Source: Arion vulgaris (lineage: Eukaryota > Mollusca > Gastropoda > Stylommatophora > Arionidae). Taken from it: a DNA stretch of 64,000 nt. Positions 23,580 to 35,509 of this stretch are shown here, piece after piece. The stretch spans positions 28,006,176 to 28,070,175 of the forward strand of contig CM036771.1 of assembly GCA_020796225.1 (NCBI GenBank). The letters run 5' to 3'. The notes beneath the pieces were generated by a model. The model was not told where the DNA came from. It saw nothing but the letters and a program-made list of their open reading frames with translations, and searched no databases. Position numbers and translations under genes: made by a program. Position 1 is the stretch's first letter; every line of letters starts with the position of its first letter.

Positions 23580-24320
23580 ACAGCTTCTGGTCTTCCGGAA
23601 TCCTATTTGAGAGTTGTTAAGCTGTGGCTCAATGATATGGCGCAGTCTTTTTTGAGTATTTTACTGAATATTTTTCCGGTGTGACTCAGTAGCGCTATTT
23701 TCGATATTTCATACAATCCAGTTTGCTACCTTTCTTCTTCCAGATGGGAACTATTGTTGCATTCCTCCAATCTTCTGCTGTTTCCTGTGTGATCCAGACA
23801 TGTTGAACAGTCTGTACAATCAGCTTATTCCAACTTCTTTAATTGCTTTGAGGTCTGCAGGGATATTGTCTGGGCTTGTTGTTTTGTTAGATGGAGTCAT
23901 ATTTATAGCATTTCTAATCTCTGAAAGTGCTATACTTGGCTCTAGCTCTGTATTTATGTTTATTGTGTTTTATTGAGTGTTGAGTTGATCTTCTTGTAGA
24001 TTGAGTTTGTTAAAGTATTGCCACCATCTGTTCATTATAATTTTGTTTAACTGTTCAATTACGATGTGATGTGTTAACACTTTGTGACCAGAATTTGTTC
24101 CCATATTTATGAACTCTCTTGTTTTCAGAGATCAAATTGGAAGGTAAAGATAAATTACATTTTAAAACTATTATGCTTAAAACAGAACTAGAAGCAATTT
24201 GTGTTTTTGGGTTGTGCTGAGCATATATTCCTTTAATGCACAAACATTATTTTTTCAACATTTAGTGTGTAGATGCATTCTATTCATTACAATTGTTCAT
24301 TCTTTGTCAGCTATATTTAA

Positions 24321-24541
24321 CCCTTTCGCTGCTACATACTTTCTGAAGGCTAAGCTAAAGATAGCTACTCTTTGTTTCTAGGTCACAAACGTGAATGTAC
24401 GCCTATAGCAGTGACAGTAGCAATGTATAACGTGTTATCATGTCTTTAGCCCACAGAGGAGAGATAATAACCGACTTGTTAATGCGTCTTTAAAAGTGAA
24501 TGGGAAAAACGTATATATATAAGTCCTTAGCAGCTAAAGGG
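24321..24541. mobile_element. TTAA-flanked MITE 2 (piggyBac-like)
   Basis: 221 bp between TTAA sites (24317-24320 and 24542-24545) with terminal inverted repeats CCCTTTCGCTGCT / CCCTTTAGCTGCT. CCC termini and TTAA duplication are piggyBac hallmarks. Contains the 65-bp repeat also found at 22393-22457. Confidence 0.85.
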
Positions 24542-24649
24542 TTAAATCAGTGTCTCCTCATCGTTTATATGGTTGTGAAGATGTATTGTGTGAGAATACA
24601 TAACATTGCAGAGGTCATACGGGTTTTTTGTATAGGTCATGTTGGAGGA

Positions 24650-24960
24650 ATATATTTTTAGTATATTTACTGCTGGCTACCTAGTCCTTCTAGTTTCTCA
24701 TGGAACATTGTGTGCAACAATTGAGGCTTCTACAAGGACTCTCCATTCTTCTGTGTCTTTTGCTACCTTCAATGCACTGTTCCATGTCAGAGCTACTCCA
24801 TGGATTTTGCCTTCCCCTGTGTCTCCATGTTATTTTTGGTTTTCCTTTTCCCTCTTTTTCACTGGTGTCCAAGCGATGGATGTTCTTGCAGGTATGTCTG
24901 GATTCATTCTCATAATATTCCTATGTCATTTCCATATCTTCTCTTGTAAGGATATATATT
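24650..24960 (-). mobile_element. LINE C-terminal remnant
   Basis: Minus strand reads KGKPKITWRH and, in the adjacent frame, VALTWNSALKVAKDTEEWRV, the G-R-P-x-T-W...W C-terminal tail of many LINE ORF2 proteins. Frameshifted. Confidence 0.65.
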
Positions 24961-25109
24961 TCTATGATATTTCTGTCTTTTGTAGCTCACACAGAGGTCC
25001 ATGCAGTTTTCATTCTAATGTTGTTTCACTAGGTCAGTGAGTTTGCTTTAGTATATCATCTTCAGGGTCTTCTTGAAGTACTTGCTCTGCTGTCTGAGGT
25101 GCATATCCA

Positions 25110-25210
25110 CATGTACACATTGCTCAATTGCCAATCTTGAATTTTGTATACATGCAGCTGTAAAGTTTATTGTGTCATGTTATAAGATGCAGAATGACAA
25201 TTTCAATTAT
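25110..25210. repeat. Dispersed repeat, also at 32796-32890
   Basis: CAATTGCCAATCTTGAATTT, TGTATACAT and TGCAGAATGACAA recur with few differences at 32796-32890. Unclassified. Confidence 0.55.
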
Positions 25211-25452
25211 TTTAGGTTTATCTGAATGACATAATTTTTCATTGCTGTTGCAATATTCTAATGGACTTGTTTTTAATTCATCATCAATTCACTCAGTTTT
25301 ACCTCAGCCTTCTAACCCAGATGATTTGGCACTGATTACTTCAGCTGAATCAGTTATCTCTTTCTCTGTGAATTCCTGTTCAGCACATATATGGTTGTAC
25401 AGTTTTCTGTGTGTTTATTTTGTAAAGTTTAGTCGTCGGATCATCATCACTG

Positions 25453-26650
25453 TGTAGCAGTTTCCTGGTACAAGGTCCCAATTAAATTAATAAGTCTGAG
25501 ATGGTCTCTAGACTCGATATCTATATCAAATTGATTCTCTAACTACTCTTAACATCTGTAAGTTACACGTTACAACACCAACGATCACATGTATGACAAA
25601 ATAAATTCCACAGGCAACTTATTAGAAAATTTCATGTCTATTTAATCACAAGGAATGTATTTCTCTTCGTTCTGGAGAGTTAATTAGTAACAGATATGGT
25701 AACACTCAATCACCACAATATATATATATAAAGCCAAAAAGCAGTGTACAAGTCTTCTGTCCCACTCTCACTATCGTCTACTTAAATAGCATAACAAAAC
25801 TGGCACTGTCAAAATCCATGAATTCTTCTGGAATATTCTGTCTATCTCTGTTCTCACTTAATTTATATCAAAGTAAAGTTTCTCACGCCAATGGCCCCTA
25901 TATGGGATTCAATCCACAATATAAAATAGTTCGCTAATTCTAACAGTTTATTACCTGTCGTCTAGGTTGCACCATACTAAGGTCGTTCCCGCTTTTCTCT
26001 TCAATATCTGGGAACATAGGAGACTTCTGGCATTTATCTGTTCTCGTCTCGGCCTCGGACAGCTAGTCTTTCCAGTCAGCGCGACACTTGTTCATCTGCT
26101 GCTCTGGTCTTGTCGTCTTCAGTCCTCTGCTCTTCAGGCTCTGGTCATCGGTCAGCTAAGCGTCAGTCATCTGGTCTTCTCTGTTAATGGCAGTGTATTT
26201 AAACGAACTAGTCAGCATCTCTAGTTAGTTCACCACTCTCTCTTCAACTCCAAGTGTTTTCTAGTAGATCATCTAAATCACTATTAAACGTTCTGGTTCT
26301 CTCTCTCAAAAGAAAAGTAGTATCAATCTGTTACAAAAATAAACATTCTTTCGATACGTTCTACTCAACCTCTCCAGTCAGTCTGTTGTGTTGATCTATA
26401 TTTCTTAACTTATGTTCAACTCTCAAACCCAGCTGGCCCCTGCCCTGGTCTCGAGATTCTCGCCTACCCAGAAATTCACTCATACCCCGAGTCAAGTCCT
26501 TTTCTCAATGTGGAGTCCCCACTCGGTCACTAACAGTTGACGTGACTGGTAAACAAGAAATACTAACTATAATTCTAATTCAAGGACACCAAGTAAAAAG
26601 GTTGTCTTCCGTGACAACCGCCCTCTCCTCGTAACAATAGAACTGTTACA
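25453..26650. mobile_element. Candidate solo LTR
   Basis: 1198 bp starting TGTAGCAGTT and ending AACTGTTACA (10-bp terminal inverted repeat with one mismatch, TG...CA ends), flanked by ACTG (25449-25452 and 26651-26654). Contains TATATAAAG at about 25727, a possible + strand TATA box. No gag or pol found nearby. The short duplication and a single copy leave the call moderate; a TIR DNA transposon is the alternative. Confidence 0.55.
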
Positions 26651-26654
26651 ACTG

Positions 26655-27233
26655 CACATTGAACCAATTAGTCGATAAGTGCTCCAATCTCCTCTGTATG
26701 TCTCTGAGCATCTGGCAACTAACGACACCAGTTCCTTTGTTGGTTTTCTGTTCTTCTTTGGCTACCAGTATAGTGCTCTTGTCTAGCTACACCAGTTTGA
26801 CTTCTAATACTTGCAGTCTGGTTAGGGTTGTAGTTTCATCACTATTACTTGAATAAATATATGGTTGTATTGTTTTGCATTTTCCTGGGGGTATGCCCTA
26901 TTCTTCTAAGCTTTCTCTCTTGAATTTCAACTGTGTTAGTACTTGTTTTGTTCTGTTCTCTAATTCTGTGATTATTATTACTTTTAACAATGACATATAA
27001 AGTGTGTGATGTAGATATCTTGTCGGTAAAATCTGCAATTTCAGTGTGATTGCTCTTATTCGCCTGACATGTTTCGCATTCATAGTTTCAATGTGGCTGT
27101 TAATTCCTCAAAATATTACAACTAGCCTCTAACAGAATAGTACAACTGGCTTCTAACATTTGCATTATGAAAATATTGTGTGACCTCTGTTTGGTGTGTG
27201 TATAAGTAGCAGCAATCTCGGGTGCTTTTCTTT
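26655..27233. other. Intron, nothing recognised
   Basis: AT-rich sequence between the candidate LTR and SINE A; nothing recognised. Confidence 0.35.
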
Positions 27234-27245
27234 ATACATATGTAT

Positions 27246-27406
27246 GCCCATCTGCCCAGCGCGTTGGGTGGCGGATGACAAGCTCTCTATGAGTGCGGGT
27301 TCAATTCTGCGGACTGGCACCAAACCGAAGGGTTACAATGTCCATGGCACCGAGCCAAAGAACTGAAAGCTCAAGTGCTTCTGGATCAGGAAAAATTAAA
27401 TAAAAA
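27246..27406 (+). mobile_element. tRNA-derived SINE, family A, copy 2
   Basis: 161 bp between perfect 12-bp duplications ATACATATGTAT (27234-27245 and 27407-27418). Same B box (GGTTCAATTC) and same 3' body (GCTCAAGTGCTTCTGGATC) as 17101-17309, but lacking about 45 bp of the middle. Confidence 0.92.
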
Positions 27407-27789
27407 ATACATATGTATATATATTAAAATAGATCAGATTATGGTACATGTAGTTCTCAACTTAAAGAACCCTTAGGACCTAGCAATTGCTCTGTCAGAT
27501 TCCTGGCATGCCATACTTATTATATGTTCCACTATAATTTTTTTTTAAATAATTCTGTAGCCTTTTCTGACCATAGGGTATAAAGTGTCTGTCACTCCAC
27601 ATTTCTATACCCTAGTATGCTTGGAGTAGGAGGGCCAATTCCTCTCATCATGTGTGGAACATCGAGTGTGGGATTGAACACACAAACCTCATGTGTCAGA
27701 GTCGATAGATGGACACTAAATATTATGCTAATCCAGCCTACTTGTTCGACTATTAAAGTTAATTGCATATCCTTTACAGGACTTTGCGA

Positions 27790-27990
27790 ATCAACCCCAG
27801 CTTTTTAACGCTGTTTGTGATTTTTCTAGACATTATTATGTTCAGTAGTTTGCCATTGCTTTCTGAACGGGTGGTGTCATCGTTCTTTTGTAAAAATCCA
27901 CGTGAAACAATTTGCAACCAAACTGTCCGCAGCGTGATTCGAACTCAGAATGTCGGGGTTAATAGACGCCACTGTTCCACTATAGAAACT
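27790..27990 (-). mobile_element. tRNA-derived SINE-like repeat
   Basis: On the minus strand a tRNA-like head has an A box AGTGGCGTCTATTAACC and a B box GAGTTCGAATCAC with tRNA spacing, then a body with AAGCAATGGCAAACTACTGA. No acceptor stem closes, so not a tRNA gene. Ends not defined. Confidence 0.55.
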
Positions 27991-27999
27991 TTAAATAAT

Positions 28000-29390
28000 A
28001 ATTGTAACAGCATATTTTCATTTTATATAACAAATAATAAATATTATTTATTGAAAAAAACCATAAGTGCCATTTTTCATAATCCAGCAGCTGTTCAGTA
28101 GGGATACAGCTGACAGTAATTCAAAATGATTCAAATCTTCTTCTTTTATCAATGTTAATAGTATAAATGAGAACATTGATCTTTATATATAATAAAACAA
28201 TATGAATTGTTGTTTAATGTCAACCTTGTTTATGCATGGATCACATGTTCAAGTAGTAGTGATGCACTAATTTAAAACATAGGTTGCAATAGATAAGCCT
28301 CTTGTAGTAACTAGTGTACACTTGTAGTAACCAGTGATGAAAATTGATGATACATTTGTTTGACCCAGTCTCAGAGCATCCCATTGATAAATTATCATTT
28401 ATGTGTTCCACAGTTCACTTCTCCTGATTAGCATCCCTTGGCAAGCTACATTGGGCCAAGTCCATATTCAAAATTTGGCTCTGTTTCAGTCCATTTTCAA
28501 CAGTCATCTCAATGTTACCACACTCAATGTGAGTGATTTTTTTTGAATTTTTAAATGTTGAGATTAAAATATAACTTTCTTAGATTTCAGTGTGTGTTAC
28601 ACTCATTATTATCATGTGCCATCCCAGTTGACATGGGTGATCATGGATCTCAATAAACATCTCTCCTTAGTACTAACTACCAGTTCCGATACTGACAATT
28701 TTTCTATACCATGTAGTTAAGCTGTCAAGGATCTTCTATTTCATTCTTTGTCTTGTTTCCTATTGGTTTTTGTTTGTTGTCAATATATGCCTTGTAGTTT
28801 ATTATTCTCATAAAATGCCATAGAAATGATGATTGCATCTTTCTGTTGTTGATAAGAAACCTCTGGACTCTCAGCACATCAGCATCATGTTTTGTTTGCT
28901 ATCCTCAGGATTCCTAACACTGACTGTAGTAATGCACATCTCATTGGTTATATGTTCTCAGATCCTATTGTTCCCCATCACATTAAAGATTTTGCTGTAC
29001 TGAATGTTTATCCATTGTTTAGGATTTGCTGATGATGTTCTAAAATCGACTATGAGAGCTAGCCATATTCTCTATTATGTACTGAATGTACCTCATTTGT
29101 GCCACACACTTTAGTGTTTTGCTTTGCAAACTGGTTATCTGAGTAAATTCCTCTACCTTGTTCGCCTTCTCAGTCTTTGTGTACTAGAGATGAGCATTTC
29201 CTTAGTAAGATTTCTCTTGCCTCACTCATGTAGTTTAACCAGTCATCTAAGACTGAATGTTCCTTGGGTAATGATCATCAATGTGCACAAATCGCATTCT
29301 TTAAGCCAAACATGAGTTCGATAAATAATTGGGAAACACATTGGTTTACGGTTATTCGTTGAGATTATGCTAACATAGAATAGAATTACT
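28000..29390. other. Intron, nothing recognised
   Basis: About 1.4 kb AT-rich DNA without a recognised element on either strand. Confidence 0.35.
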
Positions 29391-29399
29391 GAAATGCTA

Positions 29400-29680
29400 T
29401 TACAATGAGAAACTTGAAGAAAGAACCAAACACTAGTGAAATGAGAGCTTAAGAAGAGATGCTGACATTGAATAGTGCATACATTAAGAGGACTCACTAA
29501 CAGTATAATAAGGTGGGACTTGTTCTGGAACCCACAGGGAAAGAAAAAGAGATGTTGACTGAGAATTAAATTGGATACAGATATTATTAAGGTGACAGAA
29601 AACATGGAAAGACCTGAAAATGATATCAAAGAATAGTAAATTTGTGTTGAAGGTCTGTACTCCAGAGGCAGCTGAAAAGT
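29400..29680 (+). mobile_element. Old LINE 3' remnant
   Basis: Carries TTCTGGAACCCACAGGGAAA and TCTGTACTCCAGAGGCAGCTG, corresponding to the FWNPQGK...EDLCS end of the LINE at 42150-43147. Internally deleted and heavily mutated. Confidence 0.6.
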
Positions 29681-30036
29681 TTATTATTATTTAATATTAT
29701 TAGTAAAACTGATTATCAATTGTAAAAACTAAACAAACCACAAAATGTGAAAGTTTTACAAGATACCAACAGATCAATTAATTTAACACTAGCTTGATAC
29801 ACTATTAGAATATCTGTTTTATTGGGAGATATTTCTGTTTCTTTTTTCCTTTTAACTTGTACTACATTTCATTCTATCTTCCAGTCCAACTTTAATATTT
29901 CTAGCTATCCCATGTGGTACTAGTGCTATTTTGTTTATTGCAATAGATTATAACCTTGTAGTGAGTTTGCTTGAATTATAAAGTTATCTAACATATATAT
30001 CATGTCTTATACATGAAGGCTAACTCTGTCATGAAA

Positions 30037-30823
30037 TCCCAACAGATGGTAGCATGACCAACTATCTCAACGTTATCATTACTCTTGGAAGAGAATGTAG
30101 AGATTGGGGCAACATGAAGGCCGATCTCGCAGTTAAGCAGCTGATAGAAGATAATGCAAGGGATGATGATGTTATTGTATATACTGATGGGTCGGTTCAA
30201 CATGGTGAGAAGTCCGGCTGGGGTTTCTTGACTAATGCGCATGGTAGGGTTGTTGCAGAGCAAAGTGGGGCATACAGGACAACTACTTCTAGTATGAGAA
30301 TGGAGGTTGAGGCCGTTACTTCTGCCCTCCATTGGATCTCTGGGACTTCATTTACTGGAGCAGTTGTATCTGACTCTCGGTCGATGCTTCACAAGATCCA
30401 GAAGGCAGGTTTCAGTATGAGTGGATGTCTTCTATAGAAGTTTCTAACCTCCAGCGGCTTACGTGGATATACTGTCCTTGGCATGCAGGTGTTTACGGTA
30501 ATGAGAGAGCGGACAGGCTTGCATCAACAGCATCGATTGTTGGGGAGTTGAGGATGGATAAGGGGATATTCTTCGGTCTCTTCACGACTGTCTGTTGGTG
30601 GAGGACACTAAAATCGATGTTGAATCGATCAGCGATTTAGGCAGTTTGGAGTTACCCGTTGTTCAAGTCGAACTGGATGCCTGAGAGGCAGAGTGGGAGG
30701 TGTGTTTAATCAGCGAGCCACAGGAACCATCAGTATGCATACTCTTTGATATCTGTTGGGGAGACTGAGCACCTATGGGTCTGCCCGGAGTGCAATGACG
30801 TCAGTTTAGTAACCAATAACCAA
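30037..30823 (+). mobile_element. I-group LINE, RNase H subfamily 2
   Basis: Bounded by GTCATGAAA (30028-30036 and 30824-30832). Reads NYLNVIITLGRECRDWGN, VIVYTDGSVQHGEKSGWGF, MRMEVEAVTSALHW, VVSDSRSMLHKIQ, then after a frameshift WIYCPWHAGVYGNERADRLA and a CPECND-like end. Its tail is TTTAGTAACCAATAACCAA. Inverted relatives are at 40737-41225 and 60205-61040. Confidence 0.9.
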
Positions 30824-31033
30824 GTCATGAAAACTGCACTGAGATGGGTACCAGAGGGTAAGCAAAATCCTAAAGGACCCAAAACCACCTGGAGAAAATC
30901 AGAACTGCAATGACGGAGTGCAATGACGTCAGTTTAGTAACCAATAACCAAGTCATGAAAACTGCACTGAGATGGGTACCAGAGGGTAAGCAAAATCCTA
31001 AAGGACCCAAAACCACCTGGAGAAAATCAGAAC
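30787..31033. repeat. 128-bp perfect tandem duplication
   Basis: Unit starting GGAGTGCAATGACGTCAGTT at 30787 is repeated at 30915 without a difference up to CAGAAC. It takes in the LINE 3' end, its target duplication and a flanking LINE tail fragment (ALRWVPEGKQNPKGPKTTW). Identity indicates a recent event. Confidence 0.95.
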
Positions 31034-31139
31034 AGCAACAAAAGGAAATGAGTACACATACACATCAGAGCTCACACACTCACAAGATGATACAGAGGAC
31101 AGAGAGGAATGGTGTGTTTCTGTTGCTAACCTAAAAGGG

Positions 31140-31885
31140 TGTTAAAAGTCCTCTGAACTCTGCAGTCCACTCAACTTGAAATGGATACCTAACTTGCTGA
31201 GGTAGTGTCACATACGGATCAGTCGCAGAACTACTGTGTAACTGCTCTGATACAGACATTTTCCCAAACTGGAACAGACTGAACATCTATAGAGACACCC
31301 AGAGTGCAGTGATTTCAATTCTAGCCAGTTTCCAATTAACTATGATAGTGTCAGTAGGGCTATTTAGTTTCCCCCTCAATAAATAGTTTGGGCTTTCAGT
31401 TTTGCTTTATTTCTGTCATCATATTTTGCAGATTTCTTTTGCTGTGTGTCCATTTTGTAAATAAGAAACTTTGCTTTTGTTGTTTGCATTGTTTGATTAT
31501 TGTTCATACTTATTTTCAAAAGTTGTGTGTCTTAAAAAATTGATTTGTCATTTGTTGTTTTTGCTTATTTTGGCTTAATTTCAATCTTTATGTGTTTATC
31601 CTAATTAAAACACTCATACAAAATTAAGTATTCTTTTAAAATACTCATACAAAAGTAAGTATTCAAAATATGGGATTAAGACAATGTTTTTTTAGATGTA
31701 GTGCTATCACAAAATAGAACGAGTGAGCTGGACATATATAAATTGTAATTTTCGCATTCATATAGACATCAGGTTACATGAACAACTATTGAAAGGGATT
31801 CAAACATGTATACTATCATGACTTGATCATATTTTATATAAACTACTACAATTTAGGACTTACTTCAATGGTGAAACACATAAAA
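31140..31885. other. Intron, nothing recognised
   Basis: AT-rich with small local repeats (TACTCATACAAAA-TAAGTATTC twice near 31610-31665). No element recognised. Confidence 0.35.
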
Positions 31886-31889
31886 TCAA

Positions 31890-32285
31890 AGTACTGTAGT
31901 TTTACATGTACAAAAACAATATACAGCAAAGTCTCAACCAAAAGGCCTTTATCGAGCAAAGGATACAACAGAAATGAATAAATTTAGTCTTCTTGGACGG
32001 CTGGCGTAACGTATACAATAACACAATAAATCCCTAACTGCCCTGAAGTAAAAAAAGGAAAATATTCAGTACATATTTTTACTTCAGAACCGTTGGGGAT
32101 TTATTTTGTATATGTTGTGTCTGCCATGCAAGAATAAATTTCTTTGCTCCTGTTGTATACTTTGGATAAAGACCCTTTGATCGAAACTTTGAGGTATATT
32201 GTTTTTGTACTTTGTAAAACTACATTACTTTGTTTTTACGTGTTTCGCCATTGCTACATAGTTTTACTGTAGTCTTCCCTCATAT
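31890..32285. mobile_element. Penelope-type foldback 1
   Basis: Two arms of roughly 190 bp are inverted copies of each other: GTAGTTTTACATGTACAAAA...CCAAAAGGCCTTTATC on the left, and ...GGATAAAGACCCTTTGATCG...TTGTAAAACTAC on the right, meeting near 32070. The right arm runs on into TTTTTACGTGTTTCGCCA, the same end as the Penelope element at 10703-10830. Confidence 0.8.
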
Positions 32286-32517
32286 TGACTTACATCCATC
32301 AGCGTCTTAGGATAATCATTATTAACTCTTATAATAATTAATTTGATAAGAATTGTACTTAAATGAATAATTTGTTAATATCCTATAGAATATTATCTTC
32401 TGTGAATCATCTTTTATTGGAGACTGAAAGAAAGATATATATATTAGTACAAGATTTTAAAAAATAATTTACGTATGTTGTGCAATGGATACTAATATAT
32501 TGAATTTCTTTGGCTAG

Positions 32518-32696
32518 ATTTGAAGCATGACTACTGCCTGTCAGATGAATACCGCAAACACCATTATTTGGTTGGTCTTCTGTTGTTTGAACTGCGACTG
32601 GCAATGACTGAACAACGAGCCATCAGGCGGTGTGCAATCACAGTTTTGCGGAATCAGTTAGCAAAACATTCATTTGATGACAGATATGCATCTCAG
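32518..32696 (+). CDS. DOCK9-like: DOCK-D exon g (179 nt)
   Basis: Acceptor TTTGGCTAG, donor TCAG|GTTTGT. Two bases complete the split Asp codon, then 59 codons. The peptide includes CLSDEYRKHHYLVGLLLFE and KHSFDDRYAS, both hallmark DOCK9/11 motifs. The last codon ends exactly at the donor (phase 0). Confidence 0.93.
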
Positions 32697-32699
32697 GTT

Positions 32700-33185
32700 T
32701 GTGCATATTTATTTTGGTACTAGTGCTTCCTACATCTTGTATGATATGTGATATGACAAATCGAAGGTTGATAAAAACATCATTTAGTCTCGGAGACATG
32801 TACAATTGTCAATCTTAAATTTTGTATACATCCACATACAGAGTCAATTGTGTCCTGCTCTGAGATGCAGAATAACAACTTGTTATGACTTGCTCACATT
32901 GTGTTAGTATTGGTGACTTTCTGATTGATTTGATTATCCTTTTTTTTGACGTTACGTAACTGGTACATTTGGTTGCCCATCTGCAGCACCTTCCTTGGCC
33001 ACTTAGTCTACTCTCTTCTTCCTGATATTCTACACTAGAACAGTATCCACTGCATGATAACCTTGGTTACACAGTTCAGGCAGCAGGGCTTGTAAACCTG
33101 ACAATTTTCTTCACGGAAGTGAGTGGAGTGATGTTTGTGCACCTGCCTAGACACCAAAGGCTGTGAAGAGAGATTAGTATTCAAC
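32700..33185. other. Intron with one dispersed repeat
   Basis: Holds the 32796-32890 copy of the 25110-25210 repeat; otherwise nothing recognised. Confidence 0.4.
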
Positions 33186-33189
33186 AGTT

Positions 33190-33630
33190 CTCTGTTAATG
33201 TGAAGTCAGTGCTGTTCTGTGGCTCAGAAACATGGAAGACAACATAAGAAATCACCAGGTACTACAGACTTTCGTAAATGGATGGTTACATAGAATAGAG
33301 AGACTGAGATGGTAGGATAAGACTACGAATGAGGAACTCAGAGAAAGAACTAAGAAGATACCAGTGGAGAAAGAGATAAGGAAGAGCTGCTGGCGATGGA
33401 TACATTGAAAAGACCGATCGGAAGCTTTACAAGATAGGCACTGTTTTGGAACCCACAGGGAAAAATAGTAGGGAAGACCTAGATATACCTGGAGAAGAGA
33501 GCTGGAGGCTGATATTACAAGGATAAGTAAAACATGGAAAGAATTGGAAGGGATAGCAGGAGAGAGGAAGAAGTTTGTTGAAGACCTGTGCTCCATTGGG
33601 AGTTGAAAGGGAAGAAAAAAAAAGAAGTTT
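33190..33630 (+). mobile_element. Decayed LINE 3' end
   Basis: Reads VLFCGSETWKTT, QTFVNGWLHRIERLRW and, after frameshifts, RKFVEDLCSIGS, ending with GAAGAAAAAAAAAGAAG. Clearly the same family as 42150-43147 (VLFYGSETWKTTKE, QTFVNGCLRRIEGLRWYD). Confidence 0.85.
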
Positions 33631-34110
33631 CTCAGTTGTCACCTTGATTGGCTAGATTTCTGCATCATGATTATGACAGAATTTCCCAGTTGGTAATCTG
33701 ATTGTATACTTAATATTGTTCAGGTATTCTATGTACACTCCATTCTTTACTATGTTTTCTACAAATCCATCAATGTATACTCAGAGACCCACAGACCTTG
33801 TGAGTATTCTTCATTCAGGAAACAGAGTGTGACTGTCCTACATTATATGATGTTCCCTTCATCCTTGTCAAATATTCCATTCACCCCTGTCTGGATATGT
33901 ATTGGTAATCCAGCCTCCTCTTTCCAGGGGGTCTGTTCTGACAGACTTTACGGCGATGTCAACTTTAGGTTGGTCTGAGGTTTGTCTATAAAGTTGTCTG
34001 GTCTGGTAGATAAAAACTGCTTCTTTTCAGTCATCCCACTGCTAGATTTTAGTCTTCCATTGAATGACTCTGTGTGCACACACAAACTTTTCTACATGTC
34101 TTTGTGCACG

Positions 34111-34111
34111 A

Positions 34112-34193
<82 letters not shown>
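34111..34193. repeat. (TA)n microsatellite
   Basis: About 80 bp of TA inside an intron; all long frames across it are artefacts. Confidence 0.97.
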
Positions 34194-34197
<4 letters not shown>

Positions 34198-34199
34198 TG

Positions 34200-35110
34200 A
34201 GAGACGAAACAGCCGTACACATATAACATGGATGCATGCACACAATTTTTATATAGGTAGCTTCAAGTGTAGTCATAACAGGTGAATAAAGAATTATAGG
34301 AACCCAAGGTGACGCACTGACACCATGAATGTAGTAAATATGTAAACAGAAAATAGGTATTTGGGGCTCTCTGAAAAAACATTCCAAAAGTAAAAGTGAC
34401 ATTGGTAAAAGGAAAATATGTTGCAGCACTTAACATAGGCAAGAGAGTAGGACCTGGCTCTGACCTGAGTGACACTGGCTTATAACTCATGATAAATAAT
34501 AAGGGGAAAAAAATAGAACCCGTCACATTTGAGTTATGAAAATCTGTCTCAAAATGGCCATTTCTTATTTCAATAAACACTCATCACACCCATACCTGTC
34601 TATGAATATACAGACTCATAGTTATGGATTAGTAATCCTTGATCTTCAAATGTGCAATTACCTGGCAGCACTAAAGTTATTGTAGCTTTATTAACTCAGT
34701 CCAAACTAACTGCCATAGGGTGTGTCAAGATTGTCTATTTAAATAACAAAACTGCTGCACATAGGGTCAAGCATTGTTTCATGCAAAATTAGTGCTAAAT
34801 TTACATCAACTCATTCTTATCCAATTTGCAATTTTTAATCTGCAGCAAAACTATCCATTTCTACATCGTCGTCTGATCAAAAGTTTGGTAAACATTTGTT
34901 AATTTGATGAAATTTGTATATTTTCAAGCTAGTTGCCAAATCGTAGAAAATAATTTACTATCAGTGATAGTGTCACAAATAGCATTTGTAACTATATCGT
35001 CTACATAATGGGAGGGTGTGTCTTTTCTGTTTTTCTGATGTGTTTAATTGTGTTTCCATCTTCATAACATTCATTATGGTTATATCTTTCATTGTCAATT
35101 CTATCTGTCC
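34200..35110. other. Intron, nothing recognised
   Basis: AT-rich up to the exon h acceptor. Confidence 0.35.
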
Positions 35111-35112
35111 AG

Positions 35113-35243
35113 TCCCAGCAAGGAAGAATTGCTGCTTTGTACCTTCCACTCATTGGTGTTTTACTGGACAGCAAGAACCAATTGATACAAATCAACTCCA
35201 AATCAACTCCAACACCTACCCAAAATGGTGATGTTCTCAACAG
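35113..35243 (+). CDS. DOCK9-like: DOCK-D exon h (131 nt)
   Basis: Two AG acceptors six bases apart are possible. I chose CTGTCCAG (exon from 35113) because SQQGRIAALYLPLIG then matches vertebrate RSHQARIATLYLP-GLL in length; the other (35119) loses two residues. Donor ACAG|GTAAGA, ends in phase 2. The second half (STPTPTQNGDVLN) is low-complexity and begins the variable linker. Confidence 0.85.
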
Positions 35244-35509
35244 GTAAGAACTCATTATATAGGCATGTGTAGTCACAAGTGGCTTGAGCACTGACTTTGA
35301 AAAGCTGGTTGAGAATTAGATTGCTTTCTGGTGCAGAAAAATCCATTAAAACCAACTGTAATTATGTATTTGTATCACTGAGTTATGAAAGAAAACATAG
35401 TGAGAAAGATAGCTGGTGACCTTAACTCCATGTGGTAAATTCCAGTATAGTCAGATCTCTAAACACTTCATACTCATACACCATTATTGTTTTATCTTCA
35501 TTCTGGGAA

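Larger units (their letters stand above)
22458..24060 (-). mobile_element. Minus-strand LINE RT with two nested insertions
   Basis: Read on the minus strand: fingers (TSPDNIPADLKAI, DWRNATIVPIWKKKG) at 24050-23590, then FRKTRS-CTNAIFALRQLVKR and LHVAFVDQEK at 23143-22990, then [14 protein letters not shown] near 22460-22510. The sequence is interrupted by a + strand RTE tail (23144-23579) and a minus-strand retroposon (22566-22944). Removing each insertion plus one target duplication rejoins the RT order. Decayed by frameshifts. Confidence 0.85.

Noticed and set aside
27900..27960. tRNA gene on the minus strand
   Set aside because: A and B boxes are present at tRNA spacing but the acceptor and anticodon stems do not close; a SINE head is more likely.
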